A stretch of 64,000 nt of DNA from Pseudobutyrivibrio sp. (GTDB lineage: Bacteria > Bacillota > Clostridia > Lachnospirales > Lachnospiraceae). Below, piece after piece: positions 39,354 to 47,787 of this stretch. Each line of letters opens with the position of its first letter. The first letter of the stretch is position 1. The notes beneath the pieces were generated by a model. The model searched no databases. It had not been told where the DNA came from and saw only the letters and a program-made list of their open reading frames with translations. The stretch covers positions 1 to 64,000 of the forward strand of contig JAFYYR010000024.1 in the NCBI GenBank assembly GCA_017557435.1. Direction: 5' to 3'. The position numbers and the translations under genes were made by a program.

Positions 39354-39398
39354 AGTTGGACTTACTTTGGCATGCCTAGTTTTCCAACTTGTTTTTTT
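39354..39398 (+). terminator. Leader terminator (putative attenuator) of the ABC-F gene
   Basis: AGTTGGA (39354-39360) pairs with TCCAACT (39383-39389), the loop can extend as ACT/AGT and GG/CC around CATG, and T7 follows at 39392-39398. It lies between the promoter and the start codon, so most transcripts should end here unless the hairpin is prevented from forming. Confidence 0.7.
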
Positions 39399-39404
39399 GT
39401 ATAG
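39372..39404 (+). CDS. Possible 10-codon leader ORF
   Basis: ATG at 39372 opens a 10-codon frame (MPSFPTCFFV) ending in TAG at 39402-39404. It spans the 3' arm and T-tract of the leader terminator, so a ribosome on it would mask the hairpin. No good ribosome site precedes it, hence the low confidence. Ribosome-mediated attenuation is known for several ABC-F resistance genes. Confidence 0.25.
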   Translation: MPSFPTCFFV

Positions 39405-39420
39405 AGAAAGGAAAGTAATA

Positions 39421-41061
39421 ATGATTCAAGCTAATAATGTCACCCTTCGATTTGGCAAGAAGGCCCTTTTCGAAGAGGTTAATATCAAATTTACTGAAGG
39501 TAACTGCTACGGTATCATCGGTGCTAACGGTGCTGGTAAGTCTACCTTCCTTAAGATTTTATCTGGCCAGCTTGAGCCTACAAGCGGTGAGATCACAATG
39601 AGTCCTGGTAACAGACTTTCATTCTTAGAGCAGGATCACTTCAAATATGATGAGTTCACAGCTCTTGATACAGTTATCATGGGTAATCAGCGTCTCTATG
39701 ACATCATGAAGGAAAAGGACGCTATCTATATGAAGGAAGACTTCTCTGATGAAGATGGTATCCGCGCAGCTGAGCTTGAGACTGAGTTCGCTGAGATGGA
39801 TGGTTGGAATGCTGAGTCAGATGCAGCTACACTTTTAAATGGTCTTGGTGTAGACACTGAGTTCCACTACACTCTCATGTCAGAGCTTCCTGGTGCACTT
39901 AAGGTCAAAATCCTTCTTGCACGTGCACTTTTCGGTTCACCAGATGTACTTCTTCTTGATGAGCCTACTAACCACCTTGACTTAGATGCTATCGGTTGGT
40001 TAGAGGAGTTCCTTATCAACTTTGAGAATACAGTTATTGTTGTATCACATGACCGTTACTTCCTTAATAAGGTATGTACACATACAGCAGATATTGATTA
40101 TGGCAAGATTCAGCTCTACGCTGGTAACTACGACTTCTGGTATCAGAGTTCACAGCTCATTATCCAGCAGCGTAAGGAAGCCAACAAGAAAAAGGAAGAG
40201 CAAATTAAGGAATTACAGGAGTTCATCCAGAGATTCTCCGCTAACGCTTCTAAATCTAAGCAGGCTACTTCACGTAAGCGTGCACTTGAGAAGATTCAGC
40301 TTGATGACATCCGTCCTTCAAGCCGTAAGTATCCATATATCGACTTTAGACCAGCTCGTGAGATTGGTAACGAGGTTCTCTCAGTTGAAAATCTTACTAA
40401 GACAATTGATGGTGAGCTTATTCTTGATCACCTTTCATTCAATGTTGGTCGTGAGGATAAGATAGCTTTCGTTGGTTCTAACGAAAAGGCTAAGACAGTA
40501 TTATTCCAGATTCTCGCTGGAGAGATGGAACCAGACGAGGGTAGCTACAAGTGGGGTGTTACAACTTCACAGTCATACTTCCCTAAGGACAATACAGAGA
40601 TTTTCAGCACTGACCTTTTAATCGTAGATTGGCTTACACAGTTCTCTGAGATTAAGGATGCTACATATGTACGTGGTTTCCTTGGCCGTATGCTTTTCGC
40701 TGGCGATGACGGTGCTAAGAAAATGAAGGTATTATCCGGTGGTGAAAAGGTACGTGTTCTTCTTTCACGTATGATGATTGAGAATTCTAACGTACTTATG
40801 CTTGATGAGCCTACCGACCACCTTGATATGGAAAGTATCACAGCACTTAACACTGGTCTCCAGAAGTTCTCAGGTGTAATCCTCTTCTCTTCTCGTGACC
40901 ACGAAATCGTACAGACAACAGCTAATCGTATTATCGAGATTCTTCCTAACGGACAGATGATTGATAAGATGACTACATACGACGAGTATCTTGAATCTGA
41001 TGAGATGGCTCGTAAGCGTGCAGTCCTTGAGCTTTCTGATGACGAGCTTAATGATGACTAA
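39421..41061 (+). CDS. ABC-F family ATPase (YkpA/YbiT-like), asymmetric
   Basis: Soluble ribosome-associated ABC-F protein, 546 residues from the ATG at 39421 (behind AGGAAAG; a longer TTG-started frame is unlikely). NBD1 has a normal Walker A GANGAGKST, Walker B LLLDEPTNHLD and H-switch VSHDR, but its signature reads LPGAL instead of LSGGE. A charged linker of about 80 residues follows. NBD2 has signature LSGGEKVR and Walker B LMLDEPTDHLD, but Walker A is GSNEKAKT and the H-switch reads SSRDHE. The defects share one composite ATP site. ABC-F proteins act at the ribosomal E site in translation control or drug protection; here the role is open. Confidence 0.9.
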   Translation: MIQANNVTLRFGKKALFEEVNIKFTEGNCYGIIGANGAGKSTFLKILSGQLEPTSGEITMSPGNRLSFLEQDHFKYDEFTALDTVIMGNQRLYDIMKEKDAIYMKEDFSDEDGIRAAELETEFAEMDGWNAESDAATLLNGLGVDTEFHYTLMSELPGALKVKILLARALFGSPDVLLLDEPTNHLDLDAIGWLEEFLINFENTVIVVSHDRYFLNKVCTHTADIDYGKIQLYAGNYDFWYQSSQLIIQQRKEANKKKEEQIKELQEFIQRFSANASKSKQATSRKRALEKIQLDDIRPSSRKYPYIDFRPAREIGNEVLSVENLTKTIDGELILDHLSFNVGREDKIAFVGSNEKAKTVLFQILAGEMEPDEGSYKWGVTTSQSYFPKDNTEIFSTDLLIVDWLTQFSEIKDATYVRGFLGRMLFAGDDGAKKMKVLSGGEKVRVLLSRMMIENSNVLMLDEPTDHLDMESITALNTGLQKFSGVILFSSRDHEIVQTTANRIIEILPNGQMIDKMTTYDEYLESDEMARKRAVLELSDDELNDD

Positions 41062-41069
41062 TGCGGGAA

Positions 41070-41107
41070 AGCGCACATTGAAAATTGCCTTCGGCAATGG
41101 GTGCGCT
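41070..41107 (+). other. Two-part hairpin after the ABC-F gene
   Basis: AGCGCAC (41070-41076) pairs with GTGCGCT (41101-41107), and inside ATTGCC pairs with GGCAAT closing TTC, with an asymmetric internal loop. No T-tract follows; the terminator proper is at 41117-41149. It may be a 3'-end stabilising structure. Confidence 0.5.
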
Positions 41108-41116
41108 GTGGCAAAC

Positions 41117-41149
41117 AAAAATGACTAGCAGAATCTGCTAGTCATTTTA
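41117..41149. terminator. Bidirectional terminator
   Basis: ATGACTAGCA (41121-41130) pairs with TGCTAGTCAT (41136-41145), flanked by AAAA and TTTT. It serves the ABC-F gene (plus) and the membrane protein gene ending at 41161 (minus). Confidence 0.85.
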
Positions 41150-41160
41150 ATTTGCTCTTA

Positions 41161-42090
41161 TTACTGTATCTGATATGCGTCAAAGGCAACCCTTTTCTTC
41201 TTCAAAGAGCTATAAACAGCAGGTATAGCACCAAGAGCTGTAAATACATAAGACTCTAACAATGAGATAGCAAAATCTGTTTTAATCTCGCTATTTTCAA
41301 GGAATGTACCAAACACACCTAGTCCATCAAAGAAATCCATCTCCATCTCTCTAGAAAACATTATATTCCACTCTACAACTGCTGCCACAAATACCATGAC
41401 AATCATAAGAAGAGCGCTTATAGCCACACCTCTTCCTGAAAGCTTTTTCCCTAATTTCTCATAACCATAAATTGTTGCTACACCCATAACAACACCGGAC
41501 ATTGCTGCTACATATCCTAGCCGAGCAACAATCACAATTACAATAGCACCAATGATGCTACCACAAAGTGCACCTGCTATACCGCCTAAAACATTCTCCT
41601 CAGTATTCTCCTCTTCGAATTCAGCTTCTCTCATTGACTGATTAATCTTAGCATAGCAATCCTCACATAAGAAGCTGATACCACCGCTAATATTGTAGGC
41701 ATTAATCCTATCTGATGGCTTACCACAGCACTCACAGGCATCCTCATATCCCTGTGCTCTTAAATAGTCTGTTGCCCCCTTAATAGCGGCTATCATATTT
41801 GCTATCACTTTATTTTTCGAAGCTCCTGCAATCCAGAAGGCAATATTATTTCCTTGAATAGCAACTGTTCGCACTCCCTCAATAGCCTTCCTAGCCTCCT
41901 TGGCAAATTCCTTATCTGGAAGACTACCATTTTTTCTAGCTGAAGCATACATTACATAAGCATTGTCCTTCATCCCAATTGTAAGATGATATCCATTGCT
42001 AACACCTACTAAGGTCTCTGTACGCTCATCAATTGACAAGCCTGTTACTTCCGCTACTTCTTCGTAAATAACATTAAGCGTCTTGTTCAT
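41161..42090 (-). CDS. Membrane protein with a Cys-pair (zinc-ribbon-like) motif
   Basis: A 309-residue protein I do not recognise. From the ATG at 42090 (8 nt after AAGGAAAGGG) the first ~130 residues are soluble with alpha/beta character. ECCGKPSD and FLCEDCY (two CX2C pairs about 22 residues apart, near 120-145) could bind zinc. An acidic linker (EFEEENTEEN) is followed by four hydrophobic helices (GALCGSIIGAIVIVIVA, a Gly-rich second helix, ISALLMIVMVFVAAVVEW, and one near the C-terminus). It is monocistronic with terminators around it and next to the lysozyme gene. An envelope or stress role is possible but only inferred from location. Confidence 0.7.
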   Translation of the reverse strand: MNKTLNVIYEEVAEVTGLSIDERTETLVGVSNGYHLTIGMKDNAYVMYASARKNGSLPDKEFAKEARKAIEGVRTVAIQGNNIAFWIAGASKNKVIANMIAAIKGATDYLRAQGYEDACECCGKPSDRINAYNISGGISFLCEDCYAKINQSMREAEFEEENTEENVLGGIAGALCGSIIGAIVIVIVARLGYVAAMSGVVMGVATIYGYEKLGKKLSGRGVAISALLMIVMVFVAAVVEWNIMFSREMEMDFFDGLGVFGTFLENSEIKTDFAISLLESYVFTALGAIPAVYSSLKKKRVAFDAYQIQ

Positions 42091-42202
42091 AACCATTACC
42101 CTTTCCTTAGTTATTGATGATATGATAATAATTATTTTACTACTTGTCAATAGGTATTCATCAAATACTTATAACTTTTTATATTTTTACTCATTAATGA
42201 TT

Positions 42203-42240
42203 AAAAAAGCCACCTGACCAGGTTTCCCTAGCCAGGTGGC
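42203..42240 (-). terminator. Terminator of the lysozyme gene
   Basis: GCCACCTG (42209-42216) pairs with CAGGTGGC (42233-42240). On the minus strand T6 follows at 42208-42203, just after the lysozyme stop. Confidence 0.88.
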
Positions 42241-42258
42241 AATAAATAACATTTTAAA

Positions 42259-43914
42259 TTATTTTACTTTTGTTGTGATAGTTGCCTGTGGTGCAGGTGC
42301 TGCTGCAACTACTAAACCACTCTCATCTGTCTGATATAATGTAGCGCCAATCTGTACTACCTGATTGACAACCATCTTACCATCAGCACCGAATAAGTAC
42401 TGACCTGCGCCAATCTGTACTGCCTGACCAATTACAAGCTTGCCGTCAGCGCCTGCGTAATAAACGCCGTCCTTTGTCTGGATAAATCCTGTAGCCATAG
42501 CACCGTCAGCTCCGAAGAAATATGTAGCATCTCCTACTGCCTGGATACCTGTCTGCATCTTACCATCTGGACCGAAGAAGTATGTAACACCGCCAACATT
42601 AACAGCGCCTACCTGCATCTGACCTGTCTCATTGAAGTAGTAAACTGAACCATCGATTGATGTAAGACCAGTTACTCTGTGAGCATCATTTGCGTCTAAG
42701 TAGTAAGTACCTGTTGGGTCTGTCCACCATCCCTTGTACATCTTACCGTTGTCATTAGGATTGAACATATATGTAGCGCCCTGAACATCGATCCATCCTG
42801 TCTGAAGAAGACCCTGCTCATTGAAGAAGTACATATCCTTACCGATTACAGAAAGACCTGTAAGCATGTGACCATCAGTTGTATCTAAGTAACGAGTACC
42901 AACTGCTGGATCTGACCACCAGCCAGTGAAAAGCTTACCATTTTCTGCTGGGTTAAAGAAGAATGTAAATCCATCAAGCTCTAACCAACCTGTCTGAAGC
43001 TGTGCAGCCTCATTGAAGTAATAAATACCATTATCGATTGTATTAAGACCTACTGCTGCGTTAGCTGTGCCTGGTGTGAAATAATATGAACCAGTCTCAT
43101 CAGCAAACCAACCTGTTGTAACAATACCTGTTGTAGGATCTGTATGATACTTAACACCAGCAACATCTACCCAACCAAACTGTCTACGATAGTTGTTGAA
43201 GAAGTATACATTGCCAGCACCCATATCAAGAAGACCTACTGCTGGGATAAATGCTGTGTAATCCTTAGCTGCTGTATTCATATCTACGCGGCCAGCGATT
43301 CCTGGAACAGATCCGCTTGAAGAATACTGCCAAATAGCCCAACCTGGTGTGTCATTGTGATCAGCATACTGTGCAATCCACTTGTCATATGCAAGACCTG
43401 ATGTAAAGTGTGACTTATAGAAGTTAGTGTATGTGTAAACGATTGGTGTGTAACCTGCCTGTGAAACAATGCTACAGAATGTGTTAGCAATTGCTGTACA
43501 TGTACCAGGATCCAATCCCTTTTGTACATTGTCTTCAATATCAATAGCTACTGGGAAGTTGATATTGTATGGCTCAATCCACTGAAGAAGTAACTCTGCC
43601 TCAGCTGCTGCAGCCTCTGGTGTTGTAGCGTATGAATAAATATATACACCGGTACGAATGCCAGCTGCCTGAGCTCCCTGAACATTAGAAACAAAATATG
43701 GATCCATTCCCTTATTTGTGCTGCCGGCCTTGATAAATGTAAAAGAAACACCTGAAGCGGCAACCGCTGACCAATTAATAGCCCCCTGATATTTAGAAAC
43801 ATCAATACCTGCTGCAGCTGCCTTAGCAGTAACAGACACTGATAAAGTCATTGCAACCGCCATTGCAAATGACGCTAATCTCTTAAACAATTTTTTCATT
43901 TTTAAAATCTCCAT
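42259..43914 (-). CDS. GH25 lysozyme with cell-wall-binding repeats
   Basis: A 551-residue secreted muramidase. A signal peptide (cleavage near TAKAAAA, about residue 34) is followed by the GH25 barrel (about 35-230): GIDVSKYQGAINW, the catalytic acidic pair in VAIDIEDN, and GWAIWQYSS. The remainder is about a dozen ~20-residue aromatic repeats of the CW_binding/choline-binding type (GLLDMGAGNVYFFNNYRRQF..., GWLELDGFTFFF, GKMQTGIQAVGDATYFF). It would cut peptidoglycan glycan strands during wall turnover. AGGAGG lies 5 nt before the ATG at 43914. It has its own terminator. Confidence 0.94.
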   Translation of the reverse strand: MEILKMKKLFKRLASFAMAVAMTLSVSVTAKAAAAGIDVSKYQGAINWSAVAASGVSFTFIKAGSTNKGMDPYFVSNVQGAQAAGIRTGVYIYSYATTPEAAAAEAELLLQWIEPYNINFPVAIDIEDNVQKGLDPGTCTAIANTFCSIVSQAGYTPIVYTYTNFYKSHFTSGLAYDKWIAQYADHNDTPGWAIWQYSSSGSVPGIAGRVDMNTAAKDYTAFIPAVGLLDMGAGNVYFFNNYRRQFGWVDVAGVKYHTDPTTGIVTTGWFADETGSYYFTPGTANAAVGLNTIDNGIYYFNEAAQLQTGWLELDGFTFFFNPAENGKLFTGWWSDPAVGTRYLDTTDGHMLTGLSVIGKDMYFFNEQGLLQTGWIDVQGATYMFNPNDNGKMYKGWWTDPTGTYYLDANDAHRVTGLTSIDGSVYYFNETGQMQVGAVNVGGVTYFFGPDGKMQTGIQAVGDATYFFGADGAMATGFIQTKDGVYYAGADGKLVIGQAVQIGAGQYLFGADGKMVVNQVVQIGATLYQTDESGLVVAAAPAPQATITTKVK

Positions 43915-43955
43915 TTCTACCTCCTATACAAACTTACCTCTATAATAACACATAA

Positions 43956-44156
43956 CTACATCTGGTGTCTAACCACCTTATATTCGTCTCCATTAACAAA
44001 ATATGGACACTCACTGTAATGACCAGTAACTAGGCGGACATAGTCATCCTCATCCATGTCCATCTCACAATAATACTGTTCATCCTCTTCATCCCAGACA
44101 AAGTTATTACAGTATTCACAAGCAGTCTGGCCCTTTACCTTACCACTATTAGCCAT
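43956..44156 (-). CDS. DUF6472-like small Cys-rich protein
   Basis: A 66-residue protein with CEYCNNFVWDEEDEQYYCEMDMDEDDYVRL and a final Cys in SECPYF: four cysteines spaced like a small metal-binding domain. It resembles the clostridial family DUF6472, named from memory. Function is unknown. GGAGG lies 9 nt before the ATG at 44156; an extended frame to 44240 is part of the previous gene's shadow. It starts 22 nt before the end of the upstream membrane protein gene. Confidence 0.75.
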   Translation of the reverse strand: MANSGKVKGQTACEYCNNFVWDEEDEQYYCEMDMDEDDYVRLVTGHYSECPYFVNGDEYKVVRHQM

Positions 44157-44321
44157 CTTAAGATTCCTCCGATTAATGCGCCAGCAACAACAGCACCAAG
44201 CATTATCAAATACTGATAGTGTGTATGCTCCTTGCCCCATTTAGACCTAATAGCGCCAATGTAAATAAACAATCCTGAAAAAATAGCGGTAACATTAACA
44301 ATAAATTCAACTACATTCATC
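44135..44321 (-). CDS. Small two-helix membrane protein
   Basis: About 61 residues from the ATG at 44321, behind AAGAGGA. Two hydrophobic helices (FIVNVTAIFSGLFIYIGAI and LIMLGAVVAGALIGGILRWLIVV) flank a short charged loop (RSKWGKEHTHYQY). I do not recognise the family. It sits between the small multidrug export-like gene (16 bp) and the DUF6472-like gene (22-nt overlap), suggesting a three-gene operon. Short length keeps the confidence moderate. Confidence 0.6.
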
Positions 44322-44336
44322 TTAAATCCTCTTATA

Positions 44337-44810
44337 TTATGCAAACAAACCAGCTAAAAACATAACAATCTTCATGCCAGCGCCCATAATTACACCAGCA
44401 AGAACAACACCGCAGATTATAGCTCTAACACTTCTCTTAAAATCCATATCAAGAATTGATGCTGCAAGTGTACCTGTCCATGCGCCAGTACCAGGAACTG
44501 GAATGCCTACAAATAAAAATAATGCAAAATACAAACCTTTGCCTGTCTTTTCCTTTAATTTAACACCACCTTTGTGGCCTTTTTCCAAACAAAAAGTAAA
44601 GAACTTACCTATTCCTTTTTTATCCTTGCCCCACTCCAAAACCTTTCTTGCATAAAAGAAAATAATAGGAACAGGAATCATATTACCAATAATACAAATT
44701 ATATAACTTGGTATTACATCAAGATGATGGCTAAGAGCATAAGGAACAGCAATTCTAAGCTCAATCAAAGGTACCATAGAAATCAAAAAAGCAATTAAAT
44801 AATGAATCAT
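44337..44810 (-). CDS. Small multi-drug export family membrane protein (COG2426-like)
   Basis: A 157-residue integral membrane protein with four to five helices. Typical segments are MVPLIELRIAVPYAL at the N-terminus, IGNMIPVPIIFFYARKVLEW, FVGIPVPGTGAWTGTLAASIL and a C-terminal Gly/Ala-rich helix. The family name (Sm_multidrug_ex) reflects an early assignment; actual transport is unproven. It heads a likely operon with two tiny genes downstream and follows hisC after 38 bp. Confidence 0.85.
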   Translation of the reverse strand: MIHYLIAFLISMVPLIELRIAVPYALSHHLDVIPSYIICIIGNMIPVPIIFFYARKVLEWGKDKKGIGKFFTFCLEKGHKGGVKLKEKTGKGLYFALFLFVGIPVPGTGAWTGTLAASILDMDFKRSVRAIICGVVLAGVIMGAGMKIVMFLAGLFA

Positions 44811-44848
44811 AAATAAACTCCTTAATATAAAATCACAATAAAACTGTG

Positions 44849-45904
44849 CTATTTAACTATTTCACTTAATTCAGCGATAAATGTGCGCATCTCCTCATCT
44901 GTACCAATAGATATACGCAAATAATTTGCTATGCGCTCAGGCCTAGAGAAGTGACGGACATAAATGCCTCTCTTCTTAAGCTCCTCAAAAATATATACTG
45001 CATCCACTGATTCATGCTTAGCAAAAATAAAATTGCTCTTTGAATCAGGGAAAGAAAATCCAAGTTCACTAAGCTGATCCTTAGTCCACTCTCTTGTGGC
45101 AACAACATCAGCAACTCTGGCCTTGAAATACTCATCATCCTCAATAGATGCAACGCCGGCTGCAAGAGTGATGGTATCCATAGTATATGAGTTAAATGAG
45201 AACTTGCAGTCTGAAAGATACTTAATAAGCTCCTTAGAACCGATGGCATAACCGATACGGTTGCCAGCCATGGCACGGGACTTAGAAAATGTACGTACAA
45301 CAAGTACATTGTCGTATTTTCTAGTAAGCTCAATACAAGACTCAGATCCAAAATCCACATAAGCCTCATCAATTATAACTACACATTCTGGATGTGCCTT
45401 AATAATATCCTCAAAGAATGACACAGGCTCAGATACACCAGTTGGGGCATTTGGATTAGGAATCACAATACCGCCGCATGAGCCCTGATAGTCAGATGCT
45501 ATAATTTTAAAATTCTCATCAAGTGGCTTAACCACATAAGGAATCCTAAACAAATCAGCCCAAACATCATAAAAAGAATATGTAATATCTGGGAATAAAA
45601 CAGGCTTATCTGAATTAAAAAATGTGAGAAAGCCCATGGCTAACACATCATCAGAACCTACTCCAACAAATACGTTTTCCTCGTCAAATCCATGATACTT
45701 GGCAAGAGCAGATATTAGAACATCGCAGACTGGGTCTGGATACTTTCTAAGAGAATCCAAAGTAACACCTGATATAGCATTACCCACCAAAGGACTTGGT
45801 GGGTATGGATTTTCATTGGTGTTAAGCTTAATTACTTTAGCTTTTGGCTGCTCTCCAGGTGTATAAGGTACTACTTTTCGAACATTGTCCTTCCAATTTT
45901 TCAT
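44849..45904 (-). CDS. hisC: Histidinol-phosphate aminotransferase
   Basis: Fold-type I PLP enzyme for histidine synthesis, 351 residues. Visible are KLNTNENPYPPSP, GVGSDDVLAMGFL, PNPNAPTG, IIDEAYVDF, the PLP-Lys motif RTFSKSRAMAGNRIGYA (Lys near 209) and a C-terminal YLRISIGT. No other his gene is nearby, so a broader aminotransferase role (as in aromatic amino acid synthesis) cannot be excluded. A weak ribosome site precedes the ATG at 45904. Confidence 0.92.
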   Translation of the reverse strand: MKNWKDNVRKVVPYTPGEQPKAKVIKLNTNENPYPPSPLVGNAISGVTLDSLRKYPDPVCDVLISALAKYHGFDEENVFVGVGSDDVLAMGFLTFFNSDKPVLFPDITYSFYDVWADLFRIPYVVKPLDENFKIIASDYQGSCGGIVIPNPNAPTGVSEPVSFFEDIIKAHPECVVIIDEAYVDFGSESCIELTRKYDNVLVVRTFSKSRAMAGNRIGYAIGSKELIKYLSDCKFSFNSYTMDTITLAAGVASIEDDEYFKARVADVVATREWTKDQLSELGFSFPDSKSNFIFAKHESVDAVYIFEELKKRGIYVRHFSRPERIANYLRISIGTDEEMRTFIAELSEIVK

Positions 45905-45949
45905 TATTCTTCCTCATGTAATGCTAGTTAAAAGTGGTCAATATGTAAT

Positions 45950-47680
45950 CTATTCTGCCGGAACAGGTGCTGGCTCTGGAGCTACTTCTGGAGCAGGCTC
46001 CTGAGCTCCTGTTTCTAATCCTGCCTGCTGCTTAAGTGTAATAAGCTGAAGCTCTGCATTGACAAGATCCTGATAATTTGTAACCTCTGCCTTCTGCTCA
46101 TCAGAAAGGGCATCGTACTGGATTCTTGCTGAAACAATCTGTGCCTCTGATTCAAGAGTAACTGCTTCAATTTCTGCAATAAGCTGCTGCACCTTGATCT
46201 GAGGATTGATAATAAGGTAATTATCCTGCTCAGTGTTACCTGTATAGAAAACGATAACTGGCCATCCAGCCTCTACTGTTTCAAATATCTCTTTAGCCTT
46301 GTCCTTAGGTAAGTTGATGCATCCATGGCTACCGCTAGTCTTGTAAATGCTGCCGCCGAAGCTAGAACGCCACTTAGCATCGTGAAGGCCCTCGCCCATA
46401 TTAAATGGCATCCAATAATCAACAGGTGTAGCATAATTGTCGCCGCGAAGTGTGGCATCCTTTTCCTTGTAGGCAATAGGATATACGCCTGTGTGAGTAC
46501 CATTACCTGCAGAAATATTACCAGATACAAAATCTGAATCAATGACCATCTGGCCATCCTTATATACGTAGGCATGCTGCTCTGAAAGATTAACCTCTAC
46601 GTATGAATTACCATAATCATGCTCTCCATGGCTAGTACCACGGTAAAGATATGTGAAATCTCTAGTAACATCCTCTCCTGCAGTGAGGTCAGCTATAATC
46701 TGGTCAATCTCACCATCGTATGCAATCTTCCAACCAAATGAACCAGCTGGAACTGAAATCTCCTCACCAGATGTGGTTGTAAATGGCTTAGCCTTACCAT
46801 AGGTGTTATATTTATCACCCATAGCATTAACATACTCGCCAATTGTCTCTCTATTAAATGTCACATTGAAATCATCATCCCATGTAAACCATGTAGCCTT
46901 AGTTTCTACAGGGATTTCCTCTGTGAGTCCCTCACCAAGGTCATAGTGGATAGCTGTATTCATATATCCGTTTAAAACATCAACTGCGGCATTGATATTA
47001 TCATCCTCAGCAAGTACTGCTGGCTTGTGATAACATGTGCCATCAGAAATATTAATCTCTGTCTTAAGATTCTCTACAGCATCGATAATGGCTGCCTCAA
47101 CACCCTGCTCATCGATTCTGTCTCCGTATACTTCTTCAACAATAACAAACTGGCTGCCATCAAAATCAATGTAAGCATCCTGAGACTCTGTAGTAGACTG
47201 CTGTCCGCTGAAATCAAGTGAAGCGGCAACTGATTTAACTTTCTCAGCATCGTAAGAATTACCTGTAGCTGTGTAATACTCAGCTGGAACAAATAATCTG
47301 CCAACCCAGTTAAATCCTGTCTGACTATCAAGAAGAAGCTGAACCTGGTCCACCTGATAGTTAACTCCAACACCTAAATCTGCAGAGCTAACTTCATTAA
47401 TCTCATTGCCATCACCATCTACAAAAGTGATATTGTAGTGGTCTGCGCTGTTGATAATCTTGTCGTAAGTGCCCTGAGCATCCTTAAAAGAAGCTCCAAC
47501 GCCATTAACTTTGCTTCGAATATAAAAATGGTCATTAAAATAAATACATCCAGCAAGATAAATAATAAGTAATGCTCCTACTATGATGCCGGCCTTAATC
47601 ATGGCCGCCTTGCTAAAAGATTTTTTTTGACCCTTATCTTTTTTACTAGTGCTCATCATCTTACCTCTAAAAAAAGACAT
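45950..47680 (-). CDS. Membrane-anchored L,D-transpeptidase (YkuD)
   Basis: About 576 residues. After a short Lys-rich cytoplasmic end, a TM helix (about 22-42, AGIIVGALLIIYLAGCIYF) anchors an extracellular part. Two putative peptidoglycan-binding-4-like domains (about 50-310) precede the YkuD catalytic domain (about 345-475) with HGEHDYG and the nucleophile motif SGSHGCINLP. It would make 3-3 cross-links or attach proteins to peptidoglycan. The Pro/Glu/Ala-rich tail PEVAPEPAPVPAE is unusual. I start at the ATG at 47680 behind CGGAG; an ATG pair at 47659/47656 behind AGAGG is an equal alternative, and a GTG at 47716 is unlikely. Confidence 0.9.
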   Translation of the reverse strand: MSFFRGKMMSTSKKDKGQKKSFSKAAMIKAGIIVGALLIIYLAGCIYFNDHFYIRSKVNGVGASFKDAQGTYDKIINSADHYNITFVDGDGNEINEVSSADLGVGVNYQVDQVQLLLDSQTGFNWVGRLFVPAEYYTATGNSYDAEKVKSVAASLDFSGQQSTTESQDAYIDFDGSQFVIVEEVYGDRIDEQGVEAAIIDAVENLKTEINISDGTCYHKPAVLAEDDNINAAVDVLNGYMNTAIHYDLGEGLTEEIPVETKATWFTWDDDFNVTFNRETIGEYVNAMGDKYNTYGKAKPFTTTSGEEISVPAGSFGWKIAYDGEIDQIIADLTAGEDVTRDFTYLYRGTSHGEHDYGNSYVEVNLSEQHAYVYKDGQMVIDSDFVSGNISAGNGTHTGVYPIAYKEKDATLRGDNYATPVDYWMPFNMGEGLHDAKWRSSFGGSIYKTSGSHGCINLPKDKAKEIFETVEAGWPVIVFYTGNTEQDNYLIINPQIKVQQLIAEIEAVTLESEAQIVSARIQYDALSDEQKAEVTNYQDLVNAELQLITLKQQAGLETGAQEPAPEVAPEPAPVPAE

Positions 47681-47787
47681 AATAACTCCGAGAATCAGTT
47701 TACATGAAAAAAACACATAAAACCATATAAACTTTTCAAAAAAAGCCCGGTTTTATTTGACGCAATGGATAGTTTTCCTCGGATTTT

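Noticed and set aside
39367..39420. N-terminal extension of the ABC-F protein from a TTG codon
   Set aside because: It would translate through the leader terminator, and the normal family start MIQANNVTLRF has its own ribosome site at 39408-39414.
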